This document shows, piece after piece, positions 7,507 to 16,029 of a DNA stretch of 64,000 nt. This DNA is from Rugamonas sp. A1-17 (GTDB taxonomy: Bacteria; Pseudomonadota; Gammaproteobacteria; Burkholderiales; Burkholderiaceae_D). The notes under the pieces were generated by a model. It was not told the DNA's origin. It worked only from the letters and a program-made list of their open reading frames with translations, and did no database searches. Both the position numbers and the translations under genes were made by a program. Each line of letters starts with the position of its first letter. Position 1 is the stretch's first letter. Location of the stretch: NCBI GenBank assembly GCA_025548565.1, contig JAJLPB010000022.1, forward strand, positions 38,487 to 102,486, given 5' to 3'.

Positions 7507-8115
7507 ATGATCGATCTCGAGGAACAAAAACGGCTTGTGGTGGAGATATTTGCGATCACAGGCTGCAAAGTAGACGCTGACGACCCTGTGATCGTAGCGG
7601 CCCTCTTCTACTCTGAGAACCTGCGTACCAGTCTCCAGGCTCATCAAAAGCAGGTGGAGAAGGTCCGTGCGGAGAGTCGACTGGAAATTGCGCAACTTCA
7701 TTCTGCAAGCCTTGAGCAATTCCAGAAGGCGATCGATACAGCTGTTAAACAGCTTTCGAGCCAAGCCGATACGAGCCGGGTGCGGTTAGACAAGCAGTTC
7801 GCCGACCTTATCACCGTCGCCAAGCAGGCAGCTCATGGTGAAGTCCCTGGTATCAAGCGAGAGTTGGGTGCGTTTTTTGATGGGTTGCGCAAAGCCGTTA
7901 AGCCAAAGTTGGAAGATGAGTTCCCTATGACGCTGACGAAATTGGGATGCTGCTTGGCCATCGCGGCCGCAGCGTCTGTCTTTGGAACCGCCATCTGGTT
8001 CGGCAAGGTGAATATCACGGAGATGGTCGATGCGGTAGTGGCGCAGACGCGCCAGCAGGTGTCGCCGAATGCGCCACCGGACGCAATGCAAGCTAAACGA
8101 GTGAACGCGAGATGA
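7507..8115 (+). CDS. Coiled-coil, single-membrane-span protein of the Stb/Tra operon
   Basis: 202 aa. Residues about 30-110 are rich in Glu, Lys and Gln with heptad-like spacing and probably form a coiled coil. One membrane segment follows near residues 142-162 (KLGCCLAIAAAASVFGTAIW), then a short polar C terminus. The ATG follows the StbB stop codon with no gap, and the 3' end overlaps the next gene by four bases (ATGA). The position equals that of traM in the RP4 traKLM operon and of stbC in stbABC, but I see no specific sequence link to either. A membrane anchor for the StbB ATPase is a reasonable inference. Confidence 0.55.
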   Translation: MIDLEEQKRLVVEIFAITGCKVDADDPVIVAALFYSENLRTSLQAHQKQVEKVRAESRLEIAQLHSASLEQFQKAIDTAVKQLSSQADTSRVRLDKQFADLITVAKQAAHGEVPGIKRELGAFFDGLRKAVKPKLEDEFPMTLTKLGCCLAIAAAASVFGTAIWFGKVNITEMVDAVVAQTRQQVSPNAPPDAMQAKRVNAR

Positions 8116-8663
8116 GCCCCACTACCCACACTCACTTGACAGTCTTGCAGATTATTGAACGTGGTTGGACCAGACGCATGATCGACCTCTTTCTGGGCGA
8201 TGCAGACCTGCAAACACGACCAGGCCATCGTAGCGGCCGCCCTGCTCGCCTCTACTGCGTATCGAGAATCCTTCAAGCCGAATCGAACAATGAGGAATTC
8301 CAGGCTGAGTTGGATATGTCAAGGTTTCACGCTAGTCGATCGCAGCGGCGCATCGAGGCGAAGAGGGAAACGCTATTGAGCTATGTTGCGCTACTGCCGA
8401 TGCCGGCGCTGGTGCAGCCCTATACCGCTGTGCTTAGTTCGGCACGAAATGCCAATGTCCTGCATACAGGCGCTTCGCCCGATCGGGTTGCATTGGACTA
8501 TCTGTTGGGTACTATGAATTCACTGGGTCTCTCGCTAAACATCTACGCGAGTCATCCTGGAGTTCGGGATGCCAGAGAAGCGCTGAGGATTCGCATCCTC
8601 AAACACATCCGCGAGCACTATCCAATGCTATCCGCCGAAGTCGACCTAATGTTGGTCAAGTGA
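8112..8663 (+). CDS. Hypothetical protein, fourth gene of the Stb/Tra-like operon
   Basis: 183 aa, soluble, basic near the N terminus (RSGRPARLYCVSRILQAE), no recognised domain. The segment GWTRRMIDLFLGDADLQT followed by the basic GRPARLY stretch looks like a small DNA-binding module, similar to the start of plasmid-borne winged-helix or Arg-rich regulators, but this is only a visual impression. It overlaps the upstream gene by ATGA, so it is cotranslated with it. Role unknown; stability, transfer or control of the operon are all plausible. Confidence 0.5.
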   Translation: MSPTTHTHLTVLQIIERGWTRRMIDLFLGDADLQTRPGHRSGRPARLYCVSRILQAESNNEEFQAELDMSRFHASRSQRRIEAKRETLLSYVALLPMPALVQPYTAVLSSARNANVLHTGASPDRVALDYLLGTMNSLGLSLNIYASHPGVRDAREALRIRILKHIREHYPMLSAEVDLMLVK

Positions 8664-8706
8664 CTTTGACGGAAGTGAATTCGAAGTCTCAACCAGGAGG
8701 GCAACA

Positions 8707-9102
8707 ATGGGCCATAACATCACGAACGAGTCGATCTGGGGTACTGACTTCGCAGCGCGGGAACGGCGCTTGGCTATCGCAAAGGTTCCAGCCATGCGCC
8801 GCCGCAAGGACGAATACTTGGCCGCAGGGCTGCCGGCGCGCGGTGTTTGGGGGCGCGACGTTTCGGCGATGGATGCGCGGTCAGTCAAACGCTCGCTGCG
8901 TGGCTCAGGCGGCTTGCGCGTGTGGTGGTGGCGTATCGCAAGCCATGTGCTCGGCAAAGTCCACAGCGGCTCGATGGAGCATGTGATGTACGATTACCAT
9001 CGCAGTCATCATGCCGTTACGTTTTTCGGTCTTGAATTCAAACGTGACCTGGTTGACCTGGCAAGAAAATTCGTAGGTACTATTTCCACGTCACGGGCAT
9101 AG
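8707..9102 (+). CDS. Hypothetical protein, last gene of the Stb/Tra-like operon
   Basis: 131 aa, strongly basic, with aromatic-rich segments (RVWWWRIASHVLGK) and histidines near the end (YDYHRSHHAVTFFG). A good ribosome site (AGGAGG) lies a few bases before the ATG. It is separated from the preceding gene by 43 bases and followed by a clear terminator at 9126-9151, which closes the plus-strand operon. I recognise no family. The C-terminal segment HAVTFFGLEFKRDLVDLAR has the pattern of a small alpha/beta unit. Confidence 0.5.
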   Translation: MGHNITNESIWGTDFAARERRLAIAKVPAMRRRKDEYLAAGLPARGVWGRDVSAMDARSVKRSLRGSGGLRVWWWRIASHVLGKVHSGSMEHVMYDYHRSHHAVTFFGLEFKRDLVDLARKFVGTISTSRA

Positions 9103-9125
9103 ATGACTCCGGCAGGTTGAATTGG

Positions 9126-9152
9126 AAAAAAGGCGCCCGCAGCGCCTTTTTA
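9126..9152. terminator. Bidirectional terminator between the Stb-like operon and pilus locus 1
   Basis: Perfect 9-bp stem AAAAGGCGC / GCGCCTTTT with a five-base loop. T-runs follow on both strands, so it can end both the plus-strand operon and the converging minus-strand pilus operon. Confidence 0.85.
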
Positions 9153-9187
9153 TATTTGAATCGAGATACCTCAGCCTTCAAGCCGGA

Positions 9188-9877
9188 TTAGTTCAGGAAG
9201 TCGGACAAATTGACTTTCCAAGTTGCGCCGCAGACTTGTTTTACTGTAGCGTTGTACTGGCATTCGCCATAGTCCCTACCGGGTGGGATATATCCGCCAT
9301 TTCCCCCCAGAGCAGTCGAACCTGAGTCGATTTGCTCTAAGGCTCGTTTGACATCCCCAGCGAATGGAATGGTTCCAGTGGTCAAAACGTTGCCGTTGAC
9401 GACCGGCGCAAGCACGACCAACATCTCGTCGGCACCCGTCGGCACCCCAGCTGCAAGCACTTGCCTTGCTATCGCGACATAGCGACCTGAGCCAGCATTA
9501 ATTTGAAGCGAGCTAGGCCATACGCCCTTTGCCTGAAGGCTTGTCGCATCGAAAGCGCATGTATGGTTTGCTGCCCCAGTGGACACAGTACCGCCTGCGC
9601 CATTCGCAGGCACGTTAATGAGGCAGTGTATGCCGGCCTTGGTCGCATCTCCAGCCATGGCGGCCTCGATCTCAATGCGGTTCGCGGTAAAGTATTGAAT
9701 CGCGACCTGCTGAAAACTCGACATCAAGTCGGCTGTCGAGCGGCCAGCAGCCTGGTCATCACCCTTCAATTTCATGGCCAACCCAGAGGCCAGGACGACA
9801 CCGGCCACGGCTGTTGCGGCGATCATTTCGGTCATGGACCAGCCGCCGTTGTTTCGGAAATGTTGTTTCAGTTGCAT
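9188..9877 (-). CDS. Type IVb minor prepilin (PilV/PilS-like), pilus locus 1
   Basis: 229 aa prepilin. The 12-residue basic leader ends in Gly-Gly and is followed by WSMTEMIAATAVAGVVLASG. Cleavage after Gly12 would leave an N-terminal Trp and Glu at +5, the pattern of R64 thin-pilus prepilins. The hydrophobic helix is about 20 residues; the globular domain has four widely spaced Cys residues that may pair. It is the last gene of locus 1 and overlaps pilM by 10 bases. Length and position suggest a minor or tip pilin rather than the main subunit. No prepilin peptidase gene is in the window, so a host PilD-like enzyme or one encoded elsewhere must process it. Confidence 0.8.
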   Translation of the reverse strand: MQLKQHFRNNGGWSMTEMIAATAVAGVVLASGLAMKLKGDDQAAGRSTADLMSSFQQVAIQYFTANRIEIEAAMAGDATKAGIHCLINVPANGAGGTVSTGAANHTCAFDATSLQAKGVWPSSLQINAGSGRYVAIARQVLAAGVPTGADEMLVVLAPVVNGNVLTTGTIPFAGDVKRALEQIDSGSTALGGNGGYIPPGRDYGECQYNATVKQVCGATWKVNLSDFLN

Positions 9878-10314
9878 AGTGCACTCTTCGGAATATCGGT
9901 TGCAGCACCGACAACGATGTAGTCGGTGTTTTGAATTTTTGTAGGGTTCAGCTTAAGGCCGGCTGGAGCTGTCAACTGCTGCAGAATCCCTGCCGCGCGC
10001 TCATCCATTTGTGTGCACGCTACCCACGTACTGTCGGCTGAAACTACGATGCGCCAGTCGGTTCGCATACCGCTGTTAGCGCCACCAGACGGCGCCCCAG
10101 GCGCGTTGCGAATGTCCTTCCAGTACAAGGTTCCGGCGCCGCCAGAATAGGTCGCCATGTACTGACTTGCGACGAACATAAATATTCGGTACTGATCGAC
10201 TTGGCGCGCGGCGTTACTGACTCGCTGTGGGTTTGCAGCGGCCCCTGATCTATAGCTTGCAGTCATTGAAACGAACATGGCTGCCACCACGGCCACCAGA
10301 AATACAAACTTCAT
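9868..10314 (-). CDS. pilM: PilM-like type IVb pilus biogenesis protein
   Basis: 148 aa, close in length to R64 PilM (about 145 aa). An N-terminal hydrophobic segment (FVFLVAVVAAMFVSM, residues about 3-17) acts as a membrane anchor or signal. The soluble rest contains ARQVDQYRIFMFVASQYM and two Cys residues, Cys105 and the one next to the C terminus. R64 PilM is needed for thin-pilus formation but its biochemical role is not defined. The gene lies between the PilT-like ATPase gene and the terminal prepilin gene, with which it overlaps, so it sits later in the locus than pilM does in R64. Pilus locus 2 has no counterpart. Confidence 0.65.
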   Translation of the reverse strand: MKFVFLVAVVAAMFVSMTASYRSGAAANPQRVSNAARQVDQYRIFMFVASQYMATYSGGAGTLYWKDIRNAPGAPSGGANSGMRTDWRIVVSADSTWVACTQMDERAAGILQQLTAPAGLKLNPTKIQNTDYIVVGAATDIPKSALCN

Positions 10315-10343
10315 CGCGATTCCTTTTTTTCCATCTTTGTGCT

Positions 10344-11240
10344 TCAGCTAGAGGTGTCTTGGTACATCATTTCATCAAGTAAGCCCTGCAAATTCCCGCC
10401 ACGAATGGTTGCAGCTACTCTCGACAGGGCGGACTCCGATCGGAGCATTTTTACGGTGAGGCTCTGTGCCTCGTTGTCGAGATGCTGATACACAATCAGT
10501 CTCAGTGCGTTTGCGAACTGGCCGTGTTCATTCGGTGGCAAATATTGGAGGAATGTCTCAATGCCGCTGATAATGTCTGCGCCAAAACCAGTGCTGATCA
10601 CGAGAAACCCGTTGTTCGCGGCTCGAAGCATTGTGCGGGCGGCTTCAGTATCGCGGACTTCACCAACGTACATCATTAAGTTCTTTGATCCGCTGGGTTG
10701 GCACCGCAATGCCCGCTTCATGGCCTCACCCCAATTGTCAATGCAATGCTGTGAACAGTAGCCCTTTCCGTGCCACCCGTTCATCTTCATCTCGTCTGGA
10801 TCTTCGATTGTGGTGCACATGCCTCCATATTCGAGCAGGCGACTTATCGCGGTTGCGGAGCCAGTTGTGGTCTTGCCACATCCTGGGCCGCCTGCGATAT
10901 GGATCAGACCACCGCGGCCAATATCGGGCGACATCAGCGCGTTATAAATCGCCGTAGGTAACGGGGACGGGAGTGTGTCGAGCGTTGGGGCCACCATGGG
11001 AAGCTGGCGCAGGATCATCCACGTTCCATCTACCGCCTCGGTGTCGTACTGACCACGCCAACGCGAACCATCGTGTTCGAACGAGAACTTTTCCGTACTC
11101 GGCTTGCCAAGCGCATGTAGCAACTTTTCAGTCTCGGAGATTTCCTCAGCGGTCAGTTTTCGCGGGCCAGGAAAAGCAAGCGATGATTCGAGCGCGTTGA
11201 GATGGATATGCAGGTTGGAGAGGTTCTGTAGTGCAGTCAT
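10344..11240 (-). CDS. PilT-like retraction ATPase, pilus locus 1
   Basis: 298 aa secretion-type ATPase. Walker A is HIAGGPGCGKTTTGSA (about residues 115-130); an Asp-box-like TIEDPDEM follows, then the Walker B region MMYVGEVRD (about 190-198). It lacks the long N-terminal domain of PilB/PilQ extension ATPases and so resembles PilT/PilU retraction motors, which disassemble pili. R64 itself has only one pilus ATPase (PilQ), and its PilT is a transglycosylase, so a second motor is a departure from that model. The gene follows the major pilin gene after a strong terminator hairpin, which should lower its expression relative to pilin. Confidence 0.75.
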   Translation of the reverse strand: MTALQNLSNLHIHLNALESSLAFPGPRKLTAEEISETEKLLHALGKPSTEKFSFEHDGSRWRGQYDTEAVDGTWMILRQLPMVAPTLDTLPSPLPTAIYNALMSPDIGRGGLIHIAGGPGCGKTTTGSATAISRLLEYGGMCTTIEDPDEMKMNGWHGKGYCSQHCIDNWGEAMKRALRCQPSGSKNLMMYVGEVRDTEAARTMLRAANNGFLVISTGFGADIISGIETFLQYLPPNEHGQFANALRLIVYQHLDNEAQSLTVKMLRSESALSRVAATIRGGNLQGLLDEMMYQDTSS

Positions 11241-11270
11241 TGGCGGCTTGGATATTTCGGGGAAGAAGTG

Positions 11271-11305
11271 AAAAGGGTTTCCCCGGCTCGGCCGGGGAAA
11301 CCCTT
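11271..11305 (-). terminator. Strong hairpin between the major pilin gene and the PilT-like gene
   Basis: Perfect 15-bp stem (11273-11287 with 11291-11305) and a three-base loop, followed on the minus strand by TTTT. It lies 22 bases after the pilin stop codon. It probably ends most transcripts and stabilises the pilin mRNA, so the pilin is made in large excess over the ATPase, PilM and minor pilin encoded downstream. Confidence 0.85.
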
Positions 11306-11327
11306 AGTCAGTTGCGGGTCGAGCCGA

Positions 11328-11915
11328 TCAATGCCATTGCACTGCGATCACTGGGCTGGCCACTGAGCATGCAGTACCCAATGCTGCCGGATCAGGCACT
11401 GTGCCCGCCGCCTTATAGGATGTGCCGCCCGACACCAGGCCGTTCGCAACGGTCGCTGCTGCGCCAACATTGATGATGTCTGCTCCGCTGGCGAGTTGAG
11501 TGGCGATATCGGTGCAGTTGGCCTTGCTGAGCGGCGACGTGGCGCCACCGATGGTGATACCGAACGTTGCGGCGGCGCCGACTGCATTTCCGGAAATTGC
11601 CATGACATTGCCCCATGGATCTTGGATCTTCGACGACGACGAGACCCAGACCAAGGGACTATTGACCAGGCCGTTGCCGAATGCGGCTGTGGACGTCAGC
11701 GTGTCGTACGATCCACGCAACGTATAATTCTTTTGAATTTTACTTGCCATATCGGACACTGTCGTGCCGAGGTTCTGTCCTTGGTTGGAATCCGTCGCCA
11801 AGGTTTTCGCGCCCAAAATTCCGGCGACGATCAGACCCGACAGACCGATGACAGCCATCGCATCGACCATGCTCCAGCCGCCCTGACTTTTTTTCGACTT
11901 CAAGTATTGCTTCAT
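11328..11915 (-). CDS. pilS: Major type IVb prepilin, pilus locus 1
   Basis: 195 aa. The 13-residue basic leader ends QGG and mature WSMVDAMAVIGLSGLIVAG follows, with N-terminal Trp and Asp at +5 instead of the usual Glu. This is the PilS type of R64-like thin pili. The globular domain is Gly/Ala/Thr-rich with two Cys residues, likely forming the C-terminal disulfide loop. It is placed after pilR, as pilS is in R64, and is followed by a strong terminator, as expected for the main subunit. The N-terminal helix would pack the filament core in the inner membrane before assembly. Confidence 0.85.
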   Translation of the reverse strand: MKQYLKSKKSQGGWSMVDAMAVIGLSGLIVAGILGAKTLATDSNQGQNLGTTVSDMASKIQKNYTLRGSYDTLTSTAAFGNGLVNSPLVWVSSSSKIQDPWGNVMAISGNAVGAAATFGITIGGATSPLSKANCTDIATQLASGADIINVGAAATVANGLVSGGTSYKAAGTVPDPAALGTACSVASPVIAVQWH

Positions 11916-11959
11916 TATTTTCCCATTCTGTTTGTTAAAAGATTACTGCGTGTATCCGG

Positions 11960-13039
11960 TCATGCTCGTGCAGTGGCGATGCCAAAGAACGTTGACCAGA
12001 CGAAGAACATGCTTCCGGTAACGGACCAGAACATGATGTTCCCGAAGATATGCCCGAAGTACACCTCCAGTGTTGTGGTCACTTCTATGGTCATCGATTT
12101 AGCCATCTCATTGTAGGCAAGGCTAGCGTCCTTCAATTTTGAATAGACCGCGATAATCCAGTGGAATCGCCGAGGGATGATTGATAGGCGCGCAAGCGCA
12201 TCCTCAAGCCGAATTCCATTTCGCATCAAGGCAGAAATTTTCTCGCACTGCCACTTCATGTAAGGTGTGCCGCTCGCGCCAATCGCCGGAATCGAGACTG
12301 CGGCCGGCAGTCCGGCGCCGGTATATGCAGCTAGCGACTTGAGGAATGAGACGCCATTGAGACTTGCCACCAGGTTTAACGGGAAGTACCGATCGAGAGC
12401 CTCGCGCCGCGGGCTTGCCCAGCGTGGCAAAACATAAGTGAACACAAACGCGATTATGCAGATTACGATCGTGACCAAAACGCCAATTGCAAATATGTGG
12501 TCGGTCGTCCAGCCTAGTGCACGGGCATGAGTTGGCCAGGTGGCACGTGGATGAGACGCCTCAAAGCTCGGAATTACCTGCATCCGAAAGAATATGAACA
12601 TGGCCAGCATCAGCGCTACAAGGCCAATTGGCTTGCGCATGAGTGCCCAGACCTTGGCCGTCATCTCAGACTTTGCATTGACCATTTGTGCAGCGTTCGA
12701 GAAGCCCTCGGAGATTCTGGCAGTCTGTTCGCCGGCCTGTATCAACATCGCCTCTTCGCGCGGCACAATCGACATTAACTCGGTACCGATCGTTCGCTTT
12801 TTCACGTCCGGATTGTCTTCCCCTCCTCCGCGCATGCGAAACAGCAGCATCGTGACGACAGGATGCATGGGGTGTTTGGTCTCCCGGAAGTTCGGCTCCA
12901 TATCAGTTAGTGCCTGGTGCATGGAAATTTGAACGGCGCCGACCGACGCCATCGCGCCGTACCACATGATGCGATCTTGCGGTTTGATGGCAAGGCGGCG
13001 CCGTTCTTTGAACTGATTTAGTTTTTCGATGAGGTTCAA
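11960..13039 (-). CDS. pilR: Inner-membrane platform protein PilR, pilus locus 1
   Basis: 359 aa T2SS-F/PilC-family protein. Two cytoplasmic T2SS-F domains are separated by membrane segments near residues 137-155 (IGLVALMLAMFIFFRM) and 185-210, with a third at the C terminus (FWSVTGSMFFVWSTFFGIA). The first domain carries the family's E-A-x-L-I-x-A-GEQ signature (REEAMLIQAGEQ). It would form the platform turned by the PilQ ATPase to insert or remove pilin subunits. It starts three bases after the pilQ stop. Paralogous to the protein at 26393-27442 in locus 2. Confidence 0.85.
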   Translation of the reverse strand: MNLIEKLNQFKERRRLAIKPQDRIMWYGAMASVGAVQISMHQALTDMEPNFRETKHPMHPVVTMLLFRMRGGGEDNPDVKKRTIGTELMSIVPREEAMLIQAGEQTARISEGFSNAAQMVNAKSEMTAKVWALMRKPIGLVALMLAMFIFFRMQVIPSFEASHPRATWPTHARALGWTTDHIFAIGVLVTIVICIIAFVFTYVLPRWASPRREALDRYFPLNLVASLNGVSFLKSLAAYTGAGLPAAVSIPAIGASGTPYMKWQCEKISALMRNGIRLEDALARLSIIPRRFHWIIAVYSKLKDASLAYNEMAKSMTIEVTTTLEVYFGHIFGNIMFWSVTGSMFFVWSTFFGIATARA

Positions 13040-13042
13040 GGC

Positions 13043-14683
13043 CTACTCCTGAGCTGTTGATGGCTTCTCGATGACCAACGGTCCCAGGAAGATTTCGATA
13101 TCATTTGGATCGATAACACCATCGAGCATCCAGTGAACTGCGTGGGCGATAGCAGAGTGACCGCGCCCATCGATATCCAAATCGGGGTTAGCGGTCAACC
13201 AGTAGTCGCGGGCGGCAGTCTCATCGTCCTTGCGCAGATACGCGAGAAGCGTGCGATCGGGAATAAGCATCTCTACACAGGGCGTTCGGCCCTTGTACCC
13301 GGTCATATTGCACTTCTCACAGCCTTTTCGGGTTCTGACATGGATTGCCGAATGGTCGTCTGGGATGACCGCTTTCAATCGTTTGTAAGCATTGGTTCGC
13401 ATCTGTTTGGCTCGGTTCTCTGGCTCCAACGGTGTGCGGCAATGGGTGCACAATTTGGGAAGAAGGCGCGTGTAAATTACACCACTGATAAAGCCTGGCA
13501 TGTACAGTACGCTGTCCGGAATTCCCAACTCGCGCAGACGCGCGAATACCGCGAATACTTCAAAAACGTGGAGGGTGGTCACTAGCTTTCGGCCGGCCAG
13601 CACCAAGTTTTTGACGTATTCAGCTTCAGGGCGCTCTTGAATTTCGCCAAACATAACGCCATCCGGGTCTTGCCTGAAGGTCGCTCGTAGTGCTGATCTG
13701 TAACTAGCACTTTCCCTGTTATCGGAGATACTGACCTGCGTGGCATTCGGCCGATGCAATTCAACCGGGCTCTCAAGTGTCATTACCTTTGTTTCTGCAC
13801 CACGCAGGTCCTCAATTCGATCCAGCAATGCATGCATAGTTGTTGTCTTGCCGGAACCGGTTGGTCCTACCAGGATCACCATCCCTTGCGAGCCGATAAT
13901 CATGTCTTCTGCATGTGCGATTTGAGGTTCGGTATAGCCAAGTTCTTCGAGTTGGCGCATTTTTGATTGCGCACCAAGTCGAAGAACCGTCGATACGTTT
14001 CCCGACGGATAGATCGGTCCGCTATTAAACCGCAACTGCACCGCCTCACCATTGGCCTGAGTGTAGGGCACGACAGTATCCAACCACTCCTTTTCAGTCC
14101 AATCCTGTGTCTTTGCTGCCGGATCGGCGTGAACATTGAACAGCACCGAGTTGATCGCCATCGCGGTCTTCATCGTGTACGTGCGTATCTTTACGCGAAC
14201 GCCATCGATCCGGAACAGCACATCCGCGTGGTTTCCGCGCGTCTCCATGTGGATATCGCTGGCGCCCCTAGCGTGGGCCTCGTCGATTAGCGCGAAAGCG
14301 ATGGTCTCGATGTGGGTATTGTCAGTCGACTCGGCCTCCACATTGGCCGCGTGAGCGACGGATATGATTTCAGCCGTCGCTAGTTGCTCGGTGATGTGTA
14401 CATAGGGTGAGCTCGCGATTCGGTCTCGCAGATCGAACGCTTGGTGGTCCTCGGCAGCAGTGTCTGCGATCAACAAGATCGCGGTTTGTTCACCGGTTGC
14501 ATAGAGAGCGCTGAAGGCAGTGTAGTGCGCCGGCAGTCCCAGGTCTGAGAAGGAAACATATCTGGCAATAGGCAGTTCCGCCTGGTCCGAGATAATATGC
14601 TTTGCCTTTCCCGATTGCATAGAGTCATCGGCGCCCGCCGCGTCTGCAATAGGAGAAAATATATTTGGTTCAGTGATGTTCAT
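13043..14683 (-). CDS. pilQ: Pilus extension ATPase PilQ, locus 1
   Basis: 546 aa GspE/PilB-type ATPase. N-terminal domain about 1-120; ASDIHMET (141-148) begins the N2 domain; Walker A is LVGPTGSGKTTTM (271-283); Walker B-region FRQDPDGVMFGEI; and the His-box TTLHVFEVF. A zinc tetra-cysteine cluster is present: CTHC before the motif and CEKCNMTGYKG after it. All four Cys are in place. It powers pilus extension with PilR as its platform. The gene begins 46 bases after pilO and is nearly contiguous with pilR. In R64 nomenclature PilQ is the ATPase; it should not be confused with the PilQ secretin of type IVa pili. Confidence 0.9.
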   Translation of the reverse strand: MNITEPNIFSPIADAAGADDSMQSGKAKHIISDQAELPIARYVSFSDLGLPAHYTAFSALYATGEQTAILLIADTAAEDHQAFDLRDRIASSPYVHITEQLATAEIISVAHAANVEAESTDNTHIETIAFALIDEAHARGASDIHMETRGNHADVLFRIDGVRVKIRTYTMKTAMAINSVLFNVHADPAAKTQDWTEKEWLDTVVPYTQANGEAVQLRFNSGPIYPSGNVSTVLRLGAQSKMRQLEELGYTEPQIAHAEDMIIGSQGMVILVGPTGSGKTTTMHALLDRIEDLRGAETKVMTLESPVELHRPNATQVSISDNRESASYRSALRATFRQDPDGVMFGEIQERPEAEYVKNLVLAGRKLVTTLHVFEVFAVFARLRELGIPDSVLYMPGFISGVIYTRLLPKLCTHCRTPLEPENRAKQMRTNAYKRLKAVIPDDHSAIHVRTRKGCEKCNMTGYKGRTPCVEMLIPDRTLLAYLRKDDETAARDYWLTANPDLDIDGRGHSAIAHAVHWMLDGVIDPNDIEIFLGPLVIEKPSTAQE

Positions 14684-14729
14684 GTCGGATGAGAAAAGGC
14701 TTGAGGATCGGAATGAGAGGCGCGTGGTT

Positions 14730-16025
14730 TCAGTTCGATACCGGGGACATCGAATACTCCCCGGCTACGTCAAGCCTCATGCTTTGCTTGTCATACATGA
14801 TCGTTGCGACCTTCATTGGTAACCGCTCAAGCAGCTGCATCAGATCAGTGCCGGTCGCTAGCGCTGTCGGCCCAGTCAGTTGTATTTGCCAGGTTCCAGC
14901 GCGTGTAACGACTACCGGCTTTAAGCCAGTCGCAGGTGGTGGGGAGACTATGACGTCCTTCAGTTCTCCGATTTGCACCTGGGGGTAATGCAGCAGCATT
15001 TCGCTGCGTACCAGCATTTGAAATTCTTCTGGCGATCCAGCAGTCATTGTTGGCATTGACGACGGCCGGCCAACTATCGAAAAATTCGACGTTGCTGACT
15101 TCTCACTCGAAAAATTCGACTCCACGTTTGGAAGGTATTGTTTATCTGATAGACGAACAAATCTGCCTTCGCCGCGCCAAATTACTGCGCATCCTGCTGG
15201 GGTGCAGTTGTACGTCGATGGCTGGTAGCCGTATAGAGAAACGGGAACTACCGCTCGAATTTGTGATGCCGCATTCCAGAACTGCACTGGAGATACCCGC
15301 GCACTGTACGTCGCGGCAACTTCGGCCACCTGCTTTGCCAAAACCCCCTTGTTTACCTCGCTGGCATGGGCAATTTCGGACGCATTCCGAGAAGCCGCGG
15401 CCTGCGCACGCGCTGCTCTTTCCGGCGCGTTGGTATCTTCGGCCGGCGCAGGCGTGTGCAATTGGGTAAACGCATAGCCGGCTAACAACACAACGCTTGC
15501 GGCCCCGGTGACCAAATATGCGGAACTGACGGCGAAGCCAGTCGACTTCAACACTGTCGATTTGGTCTGCCCTTTTGAGATAGTGTTTGCTGCTATCTGG
15601 TTTTCCAGAGCACCAATTACTTTCTCAATGGTGGTCACAGCTCCTAGATGCACGCCGATCATCGTGTAGCTGTCGGATCGTCCGCTCCATTCGCGAGCCT
15701 TCTTGGTTGCTTCTTCCGCTGGAAGCACCAGGTCGCGGCCGACTATTGGCATTCCATCGCGGAGCATGCAAACCCACGCGTTACCGTCGTTCAGCGAATG
15801 GAGTACAACTGCGTTTGGTTCTACCAACCCCACGAGCAGCGCAGCGACGAATACTCCAGGCCCAGTTTTTGAATGAAAACCTAACCACGACATATGCGCC
15901 TGCTTTGCGACGACAAACATCGCTTCTTTGCGGGACTTTTTGCCTTCGCTGATTTCCTGACTATTTTTTGGAAGTTGCCAGTCCAGTCCCATGGCCAGTG
16001 GCCAGCGTCCGATTGTGATCTGCAT
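14730..16025 (-). CDS. pilO: PilO2-like inner-membrane alignment protein, locus 1
   Basis: 431 aa, the size of R64 PilO. An N-terminal cytoplasmic domain contains GDG-like segments (LNDGNAWVCMLRDGMPIVGRD). One membrane span lies near residues 170-190 (AYLVTGAASVVLLAGYAF), followed by an Ala/Glu-rich helix and a periplasmic domain with a CTPAGC cysteine pair. This is the PilO2 layout of type IVb pili, where the protein links the inner-membrane platform to the secretin. It starts shortly after pilP. In this locus the order is pilP then pilO, the reverse of R64 and of locus 2. Confidence 0.8.
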   Translation of the reverse strand: MQITIGRWPLAMGLDWQLPKNSQEISEGKKSRKEAMFVVAKQAHMSWLGFHSKTGPGVFVAALLVGLVEPNAVVLHSLNDGNAWVCMLRDGMPIVGRDLVLPAEEATKKAREWSGRSDSYTMIGVHLGAVTTIEKVIGALENQIAANTISKGQTKSTVLKSTGFAVSSAYLVTGAASVVLLAGYAFTQLHTPAPAEDTNAPERAARAQAAASRNASEIAHASEVNKGVLAKQVAEVAATYSARVSPVQFWNAASQIRAVVPVSLYGYQPSTYNCTPAGCAVIWRGEGRFVRLSDKQYLPNVESNFSSEKSATSNFSIVGRPSSMPTMTAGSPEEFQMLVRSEMLLHYPQVQIGELKDVIVSPPPATGLKPVVVTRAGTWQIQLTGPTALATGTDLMQLLERLPMKVATIMYDKQSMRLDVAGEYSMSPVSN

Positions 16026-16029
16026 GAAC

